Program-made: the position numbers and the translations under genes | Shown: piece by piece, positions 34,225 through 42,431 of the stretch | Numbering within the stretch: the first letter of the stretch is position 1 | Layout of the letters: each line of letters starts with the position of its first letter | NCBI RefSeq assembly: GCF_024385465.1 | Contig: NZ_JANFLS010000002.1 | Span: 62,001-126,000 of the forward strand | Source: Arthrobacter sp. zg-Y844 | GTDB taxonomy: Bacteria > Actinomycetota > Actinomycetes > Actinomycetales > Micrococcaceae | DNA length: 64,000 bases | Direction of reading: 5' to 3' | Notes under the pieces: generated by a model | Database searches by the model: none | What the model was told of the DNA's origin: nothing | Seen by the model: only the letters and a program-made list of their open reading frames with translations

Positions 34225-35052
34225 TTAGCTGTCGCTGACCGTGGAACGGCGGCGCAGCAGGGCGGCACCCAAGGTGAGCAGCGCGACGCCGCCGACAGCG
34301 GCAGCCGCCGTCATGGTCTGGTCATCCCCGGACTGGGCAACCTGCTCCAGTGCACCCGGAACCGCGTGCGGCGCGGAGTGCAGCCCCTCGATGGTCTGGG
34401 TGGCGAGGGCCAGGTTTCCTGCTTCGAGCGAACCCCACGCGTAGACAATCGTGTTCGTGCCTTCGGCCAGGGCGAGATCTGCCGGACCGATCACCGGAGT
34501 GGTGGTGCCGGCTGCAGCGACCGAAGCGGAAACCGTTCCGGCATCCACGGTCAGCGCTTTCTCATTGGGGTTGGTGAGGCCCTCGATCACCGGTGTGCCG
34601 CCGGCCAGGACGTCGACGGCCGGTGCGGCGGCCACGTGGCGGACGGTCAGGCGTGACTTGCCCGCGTCGACGGCGGATGTGTCATTGGTGAACAGGTTTG
34701 CCGTCGGGTTGCCCGAGGCATCCAGGTTGGCGGTGGCGGTGTAGTTGCCTCCCGCTGCCAGGTCAGCCGAGACCGGGCCGATGATCGGGGCGGAGGCGTC
34801 GGCGGCGTCGGCGGCCGTGATGGCCAGCTGGTAGTTGCCGCCCGGCAGCTCCAGCGGCCCGGCAAGATCACCGGGCATGAAGTCATCCAGGGTAAGCGTG
34901 CCGTTGACGTAGACGTCCACGGGAGTGTCCGGGACGCCGTGCAGTACCGACAGTTTTGCCGTGTCGGAATCAGCAGCGGATGCCGGTACAGCCGAGAAGG
35001 CTGCGGCGGCACCCAGTCCGAGGGTCGCGAGAGCGGTAGCGGTCTTGCGCAT
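34225..35052 (-). CDS. DUF4397 surface protein with sorting-signal-like C-terminus
   Basis: A 275-residue exported protein: signal peptide with an AxA-type end (PASAADS, near residue 27), two DUF4397-like beta-rich modules (KLSVLHGVPDTPVDVYVNG; SRLTVRHVAAAPAVDVLAGG), and a C-terminal VAQSG (238-242) followed by a hydrophobic stretch and RRR. That tripartite tail resembles a sortase signal, near the LAxTG form. It is the first gene before the sortase, sigma and anti-sigma genes. A possible surface protein whose abundance is set by the sigma factor; function unknown. ATG 35052 has AAGGAG 10-11 bases upstream. Confidence 0.8.
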   Translation of the reverse strand: MRKTATALATLGLGAAAAFSAVPASAADSDTAKLSVLHGVPDTPVDVYVNGTLTLDDFMPGDLAGPLELPGGNYQLAITAADAADASAPIIGPVSADLAAGGNYTATANLDASGNPTANLFTNDTSAVDAGKSRLTVRHVAAAPAVDVLAGGTPVIEGLTNPNEKALTVDAGTVSASVAAAGTTTPVIGPADLALAEGTNTIVYAWGSLEAGNLALATQTIEGLHSAPHAVPGALEQVAQSGDDQTMTAAAAVGGVALLTLGAALLRRRSTVSDS

Positions 35053-35315
35053 GGTCTGAGCTCCTTGATCTGCCGCACCTTTCGGGTACGGGTTCCGTGA
35101 CTTACACCCCTACTACTTCCGGTGGGATCGTCTTGGATGCAGAACCGGCGATAATTTCCGCAGAAGTTTTTCGAGGAGCCGGGCCGGGGACTTCGAGGAG
35201 CCAAATCCGGGACGGTGGCGGCGGGTATTAGCCCGGGACGGGCGGCCCGCAGCAGCGGGGTGCGGGAACGGACTCGGACGGGAGCCTGCGGCGTCCGTAG
35301 TATCATCGTGTGGTT

Positions 35316-35388
35316 GCCCCCGTAGCTCAATGGATAGAGCAACGGCCTTCTAATCCGTAGGTTGCGCGTTCGAGTCGCGCCGGGGGCA
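35316..35388 (+). tRNA. tRNA-Arg(TCT)
   Basis: Acceptor GCCCCCG/CGGGGGC, D-arm GCTC-AATGGATA-GAGC, anticodon loop CTTCTAA giving TCT, T-arm with TTCGAGT. The last pair of the anticodon stem (31-39) is a C-T mismatch. CCA is not encoded. Confidence 0.95.
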
Positions 35389-35750
35389 CTCAGCAGGATC
35401 TGTTGCAGCGCCCCGGCGGCGGCGTGGGCTTCGCGCTTTGGCTGCCCGGCGACGCCAAGCCCGCGTAAACGCCCCGCCGGCCGTCCCATCGGTCCGCGGC
35501 GACCCCACCTTCTTGGCATGACGTTCGCCGAGGCAGGGCACATGGTCCGGGGACTGACAGCTCTTCCTCCACAGGACCGGCAGTGCCCCTTCCCGCCTTA
35601 CGCGGTCCACATTCCGGCCCTTCCCGAGGGCACGCGCACGCACATCGGTGAAGACTCGCACGCACCGGCGGACCAGCCGGAACGCATGAGGGCGACACTG
35701 CGCATCGTCAAAGCACAGGCGCCGCGGTACCGAACCGAAGGCAGGAAAAC
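35389..35750 (+). other. Intergenic region between tRNA-Arg and ssb
   Basis: No convincing gene. A frame from ATG 35518 to TGA 35754 would end in an ATGA overlap with ssb, hinting at a coupled 78-residue leader protein, but it has no ribosome site, a mixed composition and no recognisable family. Most likely it is the ssb leader. No terminator with a T-run was seen after the tRNA. Confidence 0.3.
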
Positions 35751-36353
35751 ATGAGTGACACCATTACGCTCCGGGGCTACGTTGCCACCGACCTCCGTCA
35801 GAACACCACTGACAATGGACTCGCGGTGGCGAGCTTTCGAATGTGCACCACGGAGCGCCGGTATGACCGTGACACCGGGGGATGGCAGGACGGACAGACA
35901 AACTGGTACGCCGTCAGCCTGTTCCGCCAGCTGGCCACCAACGCCGCGTTCAGCATCCACAAGGGGGACCGGGTAGTAGTGACCGGCCGGCTGCGCCTGC
36001 GGCAGTGGGTCACGGAGGACGGTCGCAGCGGCACCAGCGCCGACATTGACGCCGACACGGTGGGCCATGACCTGATGTGGGGGACCGCCAGCTTCCGCCG
36101 CACCACGTCCGCCGGCAGCGACGCATCCGGCGTCGGCGGCGGTATCGACGGCGGGATGGCCGGCGGAGCAGGAACGGACGACGCCGCCGGGCCCGGGTCT
36201 CACGAGGATCTTGAGTCCGCGGAGTCCCTGGGTCGGATTGATGCGCTGACCGGTGAACTTCTTGATGCCGTCGCCGGGGACAGCCTGGCCGCGGAGGACA
36301 AACAGGCGGAAACCACGAAGGCTGCCCGTGAAGGAGCTGCCGCGCCGTATTGA
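35751..36353 (+). CDS. ssb: Single-stranded DNA-binding protein, paralogue
   Basis: A 200-residue OB-fold protein (ITLRGYVATDL...FRMCTTERRYDRDTGGWQDGQTNWYAVSLFRQLATNAAFSIHKGDRVVVTGRL). The C-terminal half is Gly/Asp/Ala-rich and ends GAAAPY, lacking the acidic DDDIPF tip that recruits replication partners, so it is the accessory SSB rather than the replicative one. By position it matches M. tuberculosis Rv2478c, next to ettA. GCAGGAAA before ATG 35751 serves as the ribosome site. Confidence 0.88.
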   Translation: MSDTITLRGYVATDLRQNTTDNGLAVASFRMCTTERRYDRDTGGWQDGQTNWYAVSLFRQLATNAAFSIHKGDRVVVTGRLRLRQWVTEDGRSGTSADIDADTVGHDLMWGTASFRRTTSAGSDASGVGGGIDGGMAGGAGTDDAAGPGSHEDLESAESLGRIDALTGELLDAVAGDSLAAEDKQAETTKAAREGAAAPY

Positions 36354-36418
36354 GAGCGCACCCCTATATCCCGGGACCCCTTTTGTCCGCGCAGCGTAAT
36401 ACGTGGCACAATCGCCGG

Positions 36419-36877
36419 ATGAACCCCCGCCGCAGAGCCCGACCGACCCCTCCCGCCGCTGGCATGGCGGCCGGGTTCCTGGCGCTCGCGGTCGGGCTTT
36501 CCGGCTGCGGATGGCAAGGGAAAAACACCGAGGAACCTGCGCCGGCGGGATCGACCGCGCCGGGATCGACCTCGGCGGAGACACCCTCGCCCCATGCCGC
36601 GATCACCGAAGTACTGGAATCCGAGTTGGGAAAGCTGGCTGATTCGGATTCGCTGCCGGACGGGGAAGCGGTGGCTGCGGCGTTTGCCGCGGCCGGCTTC
36701 CCGGCGGGATCGGTGGAAGTTTCGGCTGACAGCACCCCGACCGGCCTGGAGGTTGACTCGATCCAGGCTGCGGCTGTGCAGGACGGGGAATGCATTTTCG
36801 GTGAGGTCCGGGACGGGTCGGCCTACGTCACAGTGTTGCCGGTGTTGTCCGGCGGCGGATGCTTCGTCGGGAACTGA
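36419..36877 (+). CDS. Small lipoprotein, unknown
   Basis: Not recognised beyond its architecture. The 152-residue protein has a twin-Arg-containing n-region, a hydrophobic core and lipobox LSGC, then a Pro/Ser/Thr linker and a small domain with two Cys (GECIFG, GGGCFVGN) that could form a disulfide outside the cell. CACAAT ends six bases before ATG 36419, so it may be leaderless. The stop codon lies inside a triple 11-bp repeat. Confidence 0.7.
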   Translation: MNPRRRARPTPPAAGMAAGFLALAVGLSGCGWQGKNTEEPAPAGSTAPGSTSAETPSPHAAITEVLESELGKLADSDSLPDGEAVAAAFAAAGFPAGSVEVSADSTPTGLEVDSIQAAAVQDGECIFGEVRDGSAYVTVLPVLSGGGCFVGN

Positions 36878-36900
36878 CCGGGAACTGACCGGGAACTGAC
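36868..36900. repeat. Three perfect 11-bp repeats at the lipoprotein stop codon
   Basis: CGGGAACTGAC three times in a row. The first copy contains the TGA stop (36875-36877). Eleven bases is not a multiple of three, but the stop is in the first copy, so copy-number change downstream would not alter the protein. Confidence 0.9.
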
Positions 36901-37036
36901 ACCGGAATCAACCCCCATGCAGGCACCGGCGCGGAGTCGGATCAGCTGTCCGGACCGGCAGGCCGACTCAGCCGGGGAAAGCCCCTTCGGTTTGTTGTGA
37001 TCCCTGCGGTCTGTGGCAATTCCTGCGCCGCGCGGT

Positions 37037-37221
37037 GCAGGGATCCGGACATACTGCGGGGATCCGGACAACTTGCGGGGACAACCTGCAGGGATCCGGA
37101 CATACTGCGGGGATCCGGACAACTTGCGGGGACAACCTGCGGGGATCCGGACAACCTGCGGGGACATGCTGCGGGGATCCGGACAACTTGCGGGGACAAC
37201 CTGCAGGGATCCGGACACCCT
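37037..37221. repeat. Higher-order tandem repeat upstream of ettA (19+19+13 bp units)
   Basis: A 51-bp composite unit made of GCAGGGATCCGGACATACT, GCGGGGATCCGGACAACTT and GCGGGGACAACCT occurs twice perfectly (37037-37087, 37088-37138), followed by rearranged sub-units (19, 13, 19, 13, 19) to 37221. Every 19-mer carries GGATCCGG. It begins about 160 bp after the lipoprotein gene and ends 98 bp before ettA. No protein, tRNA or known repeat family is recognisable. The rest of 36901-37318 shows only a possible ettA promoter (TAGCCT, 37306-37311). Confidence 0.92.
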
Positions 37222-37318
37222 GGAGGCCCGGTCTCCCCGGCCGCAGCGCAGGGGTAACCGCCCGGGCCCGACGCCGGGAAATGGTACATATCGGCGCTGA
37301 CACATTAGCCTTGTAGAT

Positions 37319-39001
37319 ATGGCGGAATTTATCTACACGATGACCAAGGCCCGCAAGGCCGTTGGCGACAAAGTTATCCTCGACGACGTAAGCATGTCCT
37401 TCTACCCCGGTGCCAAGATCGGCGTGGTGGGTCCCAACGGTGCGGGTAAGTCCACCATCCTCAAGATCATGGCTGGACTGGACACCCCCTCCAACGGTGA
37501 GGCCCGGCTCAGCGCCGGCTACACGGTGGGCATCCTGCTCCAGGAGCCGCCGCTGAATGAGGAAAAGACCGTACTCGGCAACGTCCAGGAGGGCGTTGGC
37601 GAGATCTACGGCAAGATCCAGCGGTTCAACGAAATCTCCGAAGAGATGTCGCAGCCGGACGCGGACTTCGACAGCCTGCTTGAGGAAATGGGCAAGCTGC
37701 AGGAAGCCATTGACGCCGCCGATGCCTGGGACATTGATTCCCAGCTCGAACAGGCCATGGACGCCCTGCGCTGCCCGCCGCCCGAAGCCGATGTCACCCT
37801 CCTCTCCGGCGGTGAGCGCCGCCGCGTGGCGCTCTGCAAGCTGCTGCTGCAGAAGCCGGACCTGCTGCTCCTCGATGAGCCCACCAACCACCTGGACGCC
37901 GAGAGCGTGCTCTGGCTTGAGCAGCACCTCTCCGCTTACCACGGCGCCGTCCTGGCCGTGACCCACGACCGGTACTTCCTGGACCACGTGGCCCAGTGGA
38001 TCGCCGAAGTGGACCGCGGACATCTGTACCCGTACGAGGGCAACTACTCCACGTACCTGGAAAAGAAGCGCGCACGCCTGGAAGTCCAGGGCAAAAAGGA
38101 CCAGAAGCTGGCCAAGCGCCTCACCGATGAGCTGGACTGGGTCCGGTCCAACGCGAAGGGCCGCCAGACGAAGTCCAAGGCCCGTCTGGCCCGCTACGAG
38201 GAAATGGCAGCCGAGGCGGACCGCACCCGCAAGCTGGACTTCGAAGAAATCCAGATCCCGCCGGGCCCGCGCCTGGGCTCCCTCGTGCTGGAAGCCAAGG
38301 GCCTGCAGAAGGGCTTCGGCGACCGGCAGCTGATCGACGGACTGTCCTTCTCGCTTCCGCGCAACGGCATCGTCGGCGTCATCGGCCCGAACGGCGTGGG
38401 TAAGTCCACCCTGTTCAAGACCATCGTCGGTCTGGAAGAGCTCGACGGCGGTGAGCTGAAGATCGGCGACTCCGTGAAGATCTCCTACGTGGACCAGTCC
38501 CGCGGCGGCATCGACCCGGAGAAGAGCCTGTGGGAGGTCGTTTCCGAGGGGCACGACTGGATCCAGGTGGGACAGGTGGAAATGCCGTCCCGCGCCTATG
38601 TCTCCGCTTTCGGGTTCAAGGGCCCGGACCAGCAGAAGAAGGCCGGCGTGCTTTCCGGTGGTGAGCGCAACCGGCTGAACCTGGCCATGACCCTGAAGCA
38701 GGGCGGAAACCTGCTCCTGCTCGATGAGCCCACTAACGACCTGGACGTCGAAACCCTGTCCAGCCTCGAAAACGCGCTGCTGGAATTCCCCGGCTGCGCC
38801 GTGGTGGTCTCGCACGACCGGTGGTTCCTGGACCGTGTGGCCACCCACATCCTCGCCTTCGAGGGCACCGAGGAAAACCCGGCGAACTGGTACTGGTTCG
38901 AGGGCAACTTCGAGTCCTATGAGCAGAACAAGATCGAACGCCTCGGCCCGGATGCAGCCAAGCCGCACCGTGTGACGCACCGCCGCCTGACCCGCGACTA
39001 A
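37319..39001 (+). CDS. ettA: Energy-dependent translational throttle ABC-F protein
   Basis: Ribosome-binding ABC-F ATPase that gates entry into elongation according to ATP level; soluble, no membrane domain. The 560-residue protein has two ABC modules: GPNGAGKS (38-45), LSGGERRR and LLLDEPTNHLD; then GPNGVGKS (about 360), LSGGERNR and LLLDEPTNDLD; the linker is rich in Lys/Arg. M. tuberculosis Rv2477c is the positional homologue. There is no ribosome site before ATG 37319; TAGCCT seven bases upstream suggests a near-leaderless mRNA. A strong terminator follows. Confidence 0.95.
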   Translation: MAEFIYTMTKARKAVGDKVILDDVSMSFYPGAKIGVVGPNGAGKSTILKIMAGLDTPSNGEARLSAGYTVGILLQEPPLNEEKTVLGNVQEGVGEIYGKIQRFNEISEEMSQPDADFDSLLEEMGKLQEAIDAADAWDIDSQLEQAMDALRCPPPEADVTLLSGGERRRVALCKLLLQKPDLLLLDEPTNHLDAESVLWLEQHLSAYHGAVLAVTHDRYFLDHVAQWIAEVDRGHLYPYEGNYSTYLEKKRARLEVQGKKDQKLAKRLTDELDWVRSNAKGRQTKSKARLARYEEMAAEADRTRKLDFEEIQIPPGPRLGSLVLEAKGLQKGFGDRQLIDGLSFSLPRNGIVGVIGPNGVGKSTLFKTIVGLEELDGGELKIGDSVKISYVDQSRGGIDPEKSLWEVVSEGHDWIQVGQVEMPSRAYVSAFGFKGPDQQKKAGVLSGGERNRLNLAMTLKQGGNLLLLDEPTNDLDVETLSSLENALLEFPGCAVVVSHDRWFLDRVATHILAFEGTEENPANWYWFEGNFESYEQNKIERLGPDAAKPHRVTHRRLTRD

Positions 39002-39020
39002 GTCCGGCGCAGCCCGAGAA

Positions 39021-39060
39021 AAAAGAGCTCCGCTTCCCTTCGGGGAAGCGGAGCTCTTTT
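39021..39060. terminator. Bidirectional terminator between ettA and tesB
   Basis: A perfect 18-bp stem with a TTCG tetraloop, A4 on one side and T4 on the other (39021-39038 with 39043-39060). Confidence 0.93.
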
Positions 39061-39079
39061 CGTGCAGGGTCAGCAGTGC

Positions 39080-39964
39080 TTACTGCGGGACGCGGACCAT
39101 GCCTTCCTGGGCAACGGTGGCCACCAGTTCACCGCTTCGGTTGAAGATCCGTCCGGTGGACAGCCCCCGCGCGGCGGAAGCGCTGGGGGATTCCTGGACG
39201 TAGAGCAGCCAGTCATCCACCCGTACCGGCCGGTGCCACCACATGGCGTGGTCCAGGCTGGCAATGCTCATGCCCGGGGTGGTCCAGGCAAGCCCGTGAC
39301 CGCGCAGCACCGGTTCCAGCAGGGTGTAGTCGCTGGCGTAGGCCAGGGCCGCGCGGTGGAGGTTCTCGCCGTCGGGCATTGGCTTGAAGGTCTTCATCCA
39401 GACGGCGTTGTGCGGGGTCTTTTCCCGTCCGGCGCGAACGTAGACCGGGTCCATTACGTGGCGGATGTCCATGGGACGCCGGTGGGACCACGCTGCGGCC
39501 ACCGGGTGGTCGAAGTCCTTCAGCAGTTCGGCAGTGGTCGGCAGGTCCTCCGGCTCGGGGATGCCGGCGGGCATCTCCTCCTGGTGGTCCACCCCCGAAT
39601 CGGGAACCTGGAAGGAAGCGATCATGGACAGGATCGGCTTGCCGTTCTGGTAGGCGTGGCTGCGCCTGGCGGAGAAGGAGCGGCCGTCCCGCAGCCGTTC
39701 CACACCGAAGGTAATGGGTACCTCGGTGTCGCCGGGGCGGAGGAAGTACCCGTGCATGGAGTGCATGATCCGGTCTTCGGGAACGGTGCGGGCCGCAGCA
39801 ACAAGGGACTGGCCCAGCACCTGTCCGCCGAAGACCCGCTTGCGCGGTTCTGCCTGGGAACCCCCGACAAAAATGTCCTCGTCGGTCTTCGCGCCGTCGG
39901 CCCAGCTAAGGTTCAGGAGCTCGAGCAGGGACGCGGTCGGATCGAAGGATTCATCAATGGACAT
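39080..39964 (-). CDS. tesB: Acyl-CoA thioesterase II
   Basis: Double-hotdog enzyme hydrolysing acyl-CoAs. The 294-residue protein shows both hotdogs: FGGQVLGQSLVAA with HSMHGYFLRPGD (N-terminal), and SLDHAMWWHRPVRVDDWLLY near the C-terminus, with the catalytic Asp in SLDH and a Gln near the end. AGGAGA lies 9 bases before ATG 39964. It is divergent from the 4HBT thioesterase gene, 147 bp away. Confidence 0.93.
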   Translation of the reverse strand: MSIDESFDPTASLLELLNLSWADGAKTDEDIFVGGSQAEPRKRVFGGQVLGQSLVAAARTVPEDRIMHSMHGYFLRPGDTEVPITFGVERLRDGRSFSARRSHAYQNGKPILSMIASFQVPDSGVDHQEEMPAGIPEPEDLPTTAELLKDFDHPVAAAWSHRRPMDIRHVMDPVYVRAGREKTPHNAVWMKTFKPMPDGENLHRAALAYASDYTLLEPVLRGHGLAWTTPGMSIASLDHAMWWHRPVRVDDWLLYVQESPSASAARGLSTGRIFNRSGELVATVAQEGMVRVPQ

Positions 39965-40111
39965 GAGGGACTATCTCCTAGCAGGAAAGGCGGTGCTGCC
40001 TGAGGCAGGAACCGTGGAACACTTCTAGCTTAAACGTACCGGTCAGTAACCAGTGCGGCCGCCGGTGGCCTGCGTTTTAGGGCAAACCTCACTCTCTGGA
40101 AAGATGGGGGG

Positions 40112-40591
40112 ATGTCTGTGCATCGTTTCCCCGTCCAGCTTCGGTTCGGCGACCAAGATCCCAACGGCCACATCAACAACGTTCGGTTCGTCCAGTTCCT
40201 CGAGGAAGCGCGGGTCCAGCTGGGCCTGCTGCCGCTTCCGGCCGGTGCGGGCGGGCCGGGTAGCTTCCGGGACCTGTCCGGGGACCGGACGGCAACATAC
40301 GTGGTCCGGCAGGAAATCGAGTACGTGTCGCCGTTGCTTCACCGGAAGGAACCTGTCTGGGTGGACGTCTGGGTGACCCGGATCGGCTCCAGCAGCCTTG
40401 CCTACGGTTTCCGCGTGGCGGATGAAGACCCGGCGACGGTGTACGCCTACGCCGAAGCTGCCATGGTGCAGGTGGAGGCTGCCACCGGCAGGCCCACCCC
40501 GCTCACGGACGAGCAGCGGGAAGTGCTCCAGGCGTGGATGGGCGAGCCCGTGCCGTTCCGTGCAGCCGTTCCTGCCGGACAGGGGAACTAG
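40112..40591 (+). CDS. 4HBT-type acyl-CoA thioesterase
   Basis: A 159-residue single-hotdog protein of the YbgC/4-hydroxybenzoyl-CoA thioesterase group. The active-site loop FGDQDPNGHINNVRF has the catalytic Asp and His-Ile-Asn; IEYVSPLLHRKEPVWVDVWV forms the central strand. Substrate unknown; M. tuberculosis has a comparable thioesterase (Rv2475c) near ettA. ATG 40112 is preceded by a GGGGGG run. The stop abuts the start of the next gene (TAG-ATG). Confidence 0.88.
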   Translation: MSVHRFPVQLRFGDQDPNGHINNVRFVQFLEEARVQLGLLPLPAGAGGPGSFRDLSGDRTATYVVRQEIEYVSPLLHRKEPVWVDVWVTRIGSSSLAYGFRVADEDPATVYAYAEAAMVQVEAATGRPTPLTDEQREVLQAWMGEPVPFRAAVPAGQGN

Positions 40592-41254
40592 ATGGACAGC
40601 GAACTCCGGCTGGCGGATCCGCAGGTCACGGCCGATCTGCGCAACTTCGTGGCCCGTGCCCGAACGGCCGACGACGGCGCGGTCCGCCTGCAGGCCGTGG
40701 GCAGTGTCCTGGCCGCCTATGTCTGCGTCCTGCGCCCCCGGATCCTCGGGGAAGACACGCCGACCGTGCTGGGCCTGCGGACCATGCCGCTGGCTGCTCC
40801 GGCGGAGGTGGACGCCACGGTCCAGCTGTCGGCAGTGGGGGACCGGCTCGCCCGGATGGGAACCGCAGACACCGTGCTTCCCGTGCCGCCGATGACCGTG
40901 CGCGAAACGTGGGCGGGCATCCTGGCACCGCGTTCGGGCTGGCAGCCGGCCGGCCGGGTTCCGGTACAGCTGCTCGAGCAGACGGCACACCGCGGAATCC
41001 GCGAGGTCGCGGCGATGCTGCCCCAGAGTCCGGGAGCCGCCGTCGTGCACAGTGCCCGGACACGGGTCTGGGCGCAGCCCATGGGCGGAACCGAAACGCC
41101 GGTGCCCGCAGGGGCTGCCTTTGCGGCGCTGTCCCTCGGCTTCCTGCCCGCCGACGGACCCGAGACCGACGCCTCCCTGTTCAGCAACGGGCGCTGGCTG
41201 CGGCTGAGTACCCCGCTCGGGCACGTCCTGACCCGGTTGCCGGCGGTCCTGTAG
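40592..41254 (+). CDS. Hypothetical protein coupled to the thioesterase
   Basis: Not recognised. A 220-residue soluble Ala/Leu/Arg-rich protein without signal peptide or membrane segments; its start follows the thioesterase stop with no gap, so it is almost certainly co-translated. Strong G/C third-position bias across the whole length supports it as a real gene. Segments such as TVLGLRTMPLAAPAEVDATV and VPVQLLEQTAHRGIREVAAML show no family motif I know. A fatty-acyl or regulatory partner role is only a guess from context. Confidence 0.72.
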   Translation: MDSELRLADPQVTADLRNFVARARTADDGAVRLQAVGSVLAAYVCVLRPRILGEDTPTVLGLRTMPLAAPAEVDATVQLSAVGDRLARMGTADTVLPVPPMTVRETWAGILAPRSGWQPAGRVPVQLLEQTAHRGIREVAAMLPQSPGAAVVHSARTRVWAQPMGGTETPVPAGAAFAALSLGFLPADGPETDASLFSNGRWLRLSTPLGHVLTRLPAVL

Positions 41255-41272
41255 GCCTGCCGCGGCGGCGGA

Positions 41273-41761
41273 TCAGGCCGAATTGACCATGGAGTGGGCA
41301 GCCCGCTCCAGGTAATCCCAGAGGGTCCCCTCGTGCAGGGGTGAGAGCTCGAGGGAGTCGACGGCGGCACGCATGTGCCGCAGCCAGGCGTCCCGCGCCG
41401 CGGGGGTGACGATGAAGGGCATGTGCCGCATCCGCAGGCGGGGGTGCCCGCGCTGCTCACCGTAGGTCTTCGGGCCGCCCCAGTACTGCTCGAGGAACAG
41501 GAGCAGGCGTTCCTTGGCCGGCCCGAGGTCTTCCTCGGGATACATCGGCCGCATCAGGGGGTCCTCCGCCACTCCGGCATAGAACACGTCCACGAGTTTC
41601 ACGAACGTGGGATGCCCGCCCACGGCCTCATAGAAGTTGTCCGTGTACTGCGGCTGCTGGAAAGCCTGCGGCTGCAGCGTGGGCTGCTGCGCCGGCTGCA
41701 GCGGCAGGGATGCCGCGCTCGGGGGCGCCTGGGGTGCCGTTTCAGGCGACGGTTCAGTCAT
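41273..41761 (-). CDS. glbO: Group II truncated haemoglobin
   Basis: A 2-on-2 globin of the trHbO group, which binds O2 tightly and may handle reactive oxygen or nitrogen species. After a 50-residue Pro/Gln-rich N-terminal extension come [43 protein letters not shown] and the proximal-His region [12 protein letters not shown] 41761 overlaps the mscS end by 8 bp. The N-terminal extension is longer than in M. tuberculosis GlbO, whose gene (Rv2470) also lies near pepN and ettA. Confidence 0.92.
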   Translation of the reverse strand: MTEPSPETAPQAPPSAASLPLQPAQQPTLQPQAFQQPQYTDNFYEAVGGHPTFVKLVDVFYAGVAEDPLMRPMYPEEDLGPAKERLLLFLEQYWGGPKTYGEQRGHPRLRMRHMPFIVTPAARDAWLRHMRAAVDSLELSPLHEGTLWDYLERAAHSMVNSA

Positions 41762-42431
41762 TGGCGGCCATGCCGTCCTTGAGCGCGCCGGCCTTCGCCG
41801 GTTCCTCCGGTTCTGCCGGTGTTTCGCCCAGGTACGTGCCCTGGGAGCGGTTGCCGATCTTGGCGATCTCGCCGTTGCGGATGTACCAGATGACGCCGCG
41901 GTCATCGATGATCCGCGTGATCCGGATGCCCACGGACTGCACCGTTCCGGCGGTGTCGCCGACTTCGATGACGTCGCCGATTCCGTACTGGTCCTCAATG
42001 GTGATGAAGAACCCGGCCAGGGCGTCGCGGATGAGTTCCCGCGCGCCGAAACCGAGGGCGATGCCGACAATGCCGACACTGGCCAGCAGCGGGGCGATGT
42101 TGATGCCGACGGCATCCAGGACCATGATGATCGCGACGGTCCAGATGGAAACGTTGACGGCGCTGCGCAGCAGGGCGCCGATGGTGTCTGCGCGCTGGGC
42201 GCGGCGTTTCTTGTCCAGGTTGCGCATCACCGGCTGCGCCCACTTGATCTTGGAGGAGTGCAGCAGCGAATAGCCCTTCTGGGCGCGCGCCACCAGCCGG
42301 TTGATCAGGAAACGCGCGACAAACCACACGCCCGTGGCGGCCAGGACAATAAAGGCAGCCTCGATCAGGCCGGAAAAGTCGAAATCATTGACGGTCACTG
42401 AAGAGAGGTCAATTTCGGAAGCGGAAAGCAC
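41754..42431 (-). CDS. mscS: Small-conductance mechanosensitive channel, MscS type
   Basis: A 225-residue membrane protein with two N-terminal transmembrane helices, the pore-lining TM3 ([22 protein letters not shown]) and the beta-domain ([27 protein letters not shown]). The large C-terminal vestibule of E. coli MscS is missing; the protein ends in a short acidic tail, common in actinobacteria. GTG 42431 has AAAGGTGA about 10 bases upstream. The start codon lies in one arm of a 12-bp inverted repeat whose other arm holds the osmC stop. It overlaps the globin start by 8 bp. Confidence 0.9.
   Translation of the reverse strand: MLSASEIDLSSVTVNDFDFSGLIEAAFIVLAATGVWFVARFLINRLVARAQKGYSLLHSSKIKWAQPVMRNLDKKRRAQRADTIGALLRSAVNVSIWTVAIIMVLDAVGINIAPLLASVGIVGIALGFGARELIRDALAGFFITIEDQYGIGDVIEVGDTAGTVQSVGIRITRIIDDRGVIWYIRNGEIAKIGNRSQGTYLGETPAEPEEPAKAGALKDGMAAND

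Noticed and set aside
35518-35754. Small gene ending in an ATGA overlap with ssb
   Set aside because: No ribosome site, mixed codon bias and no recognisable product; kept only as a remark on the ssb leader.
37037-37221. Tandem units before ettA as a CRISPR array
   Set aside because: Units abut with no unique spacers, lack a 24-40-bp repeat/spacer rhythm and there are no cas genes.
37037-37221. TTGTCC strings in the ettA array as DnaA boxes of an origin
   Set aside because: On the minus strand the text is TTGTCCCCG or TTGTCCGGA, two or more changes from the actinobacterial TTGTCCACA box; there is no dnaA or dnaN nearby and no AT-rich unwinding region.
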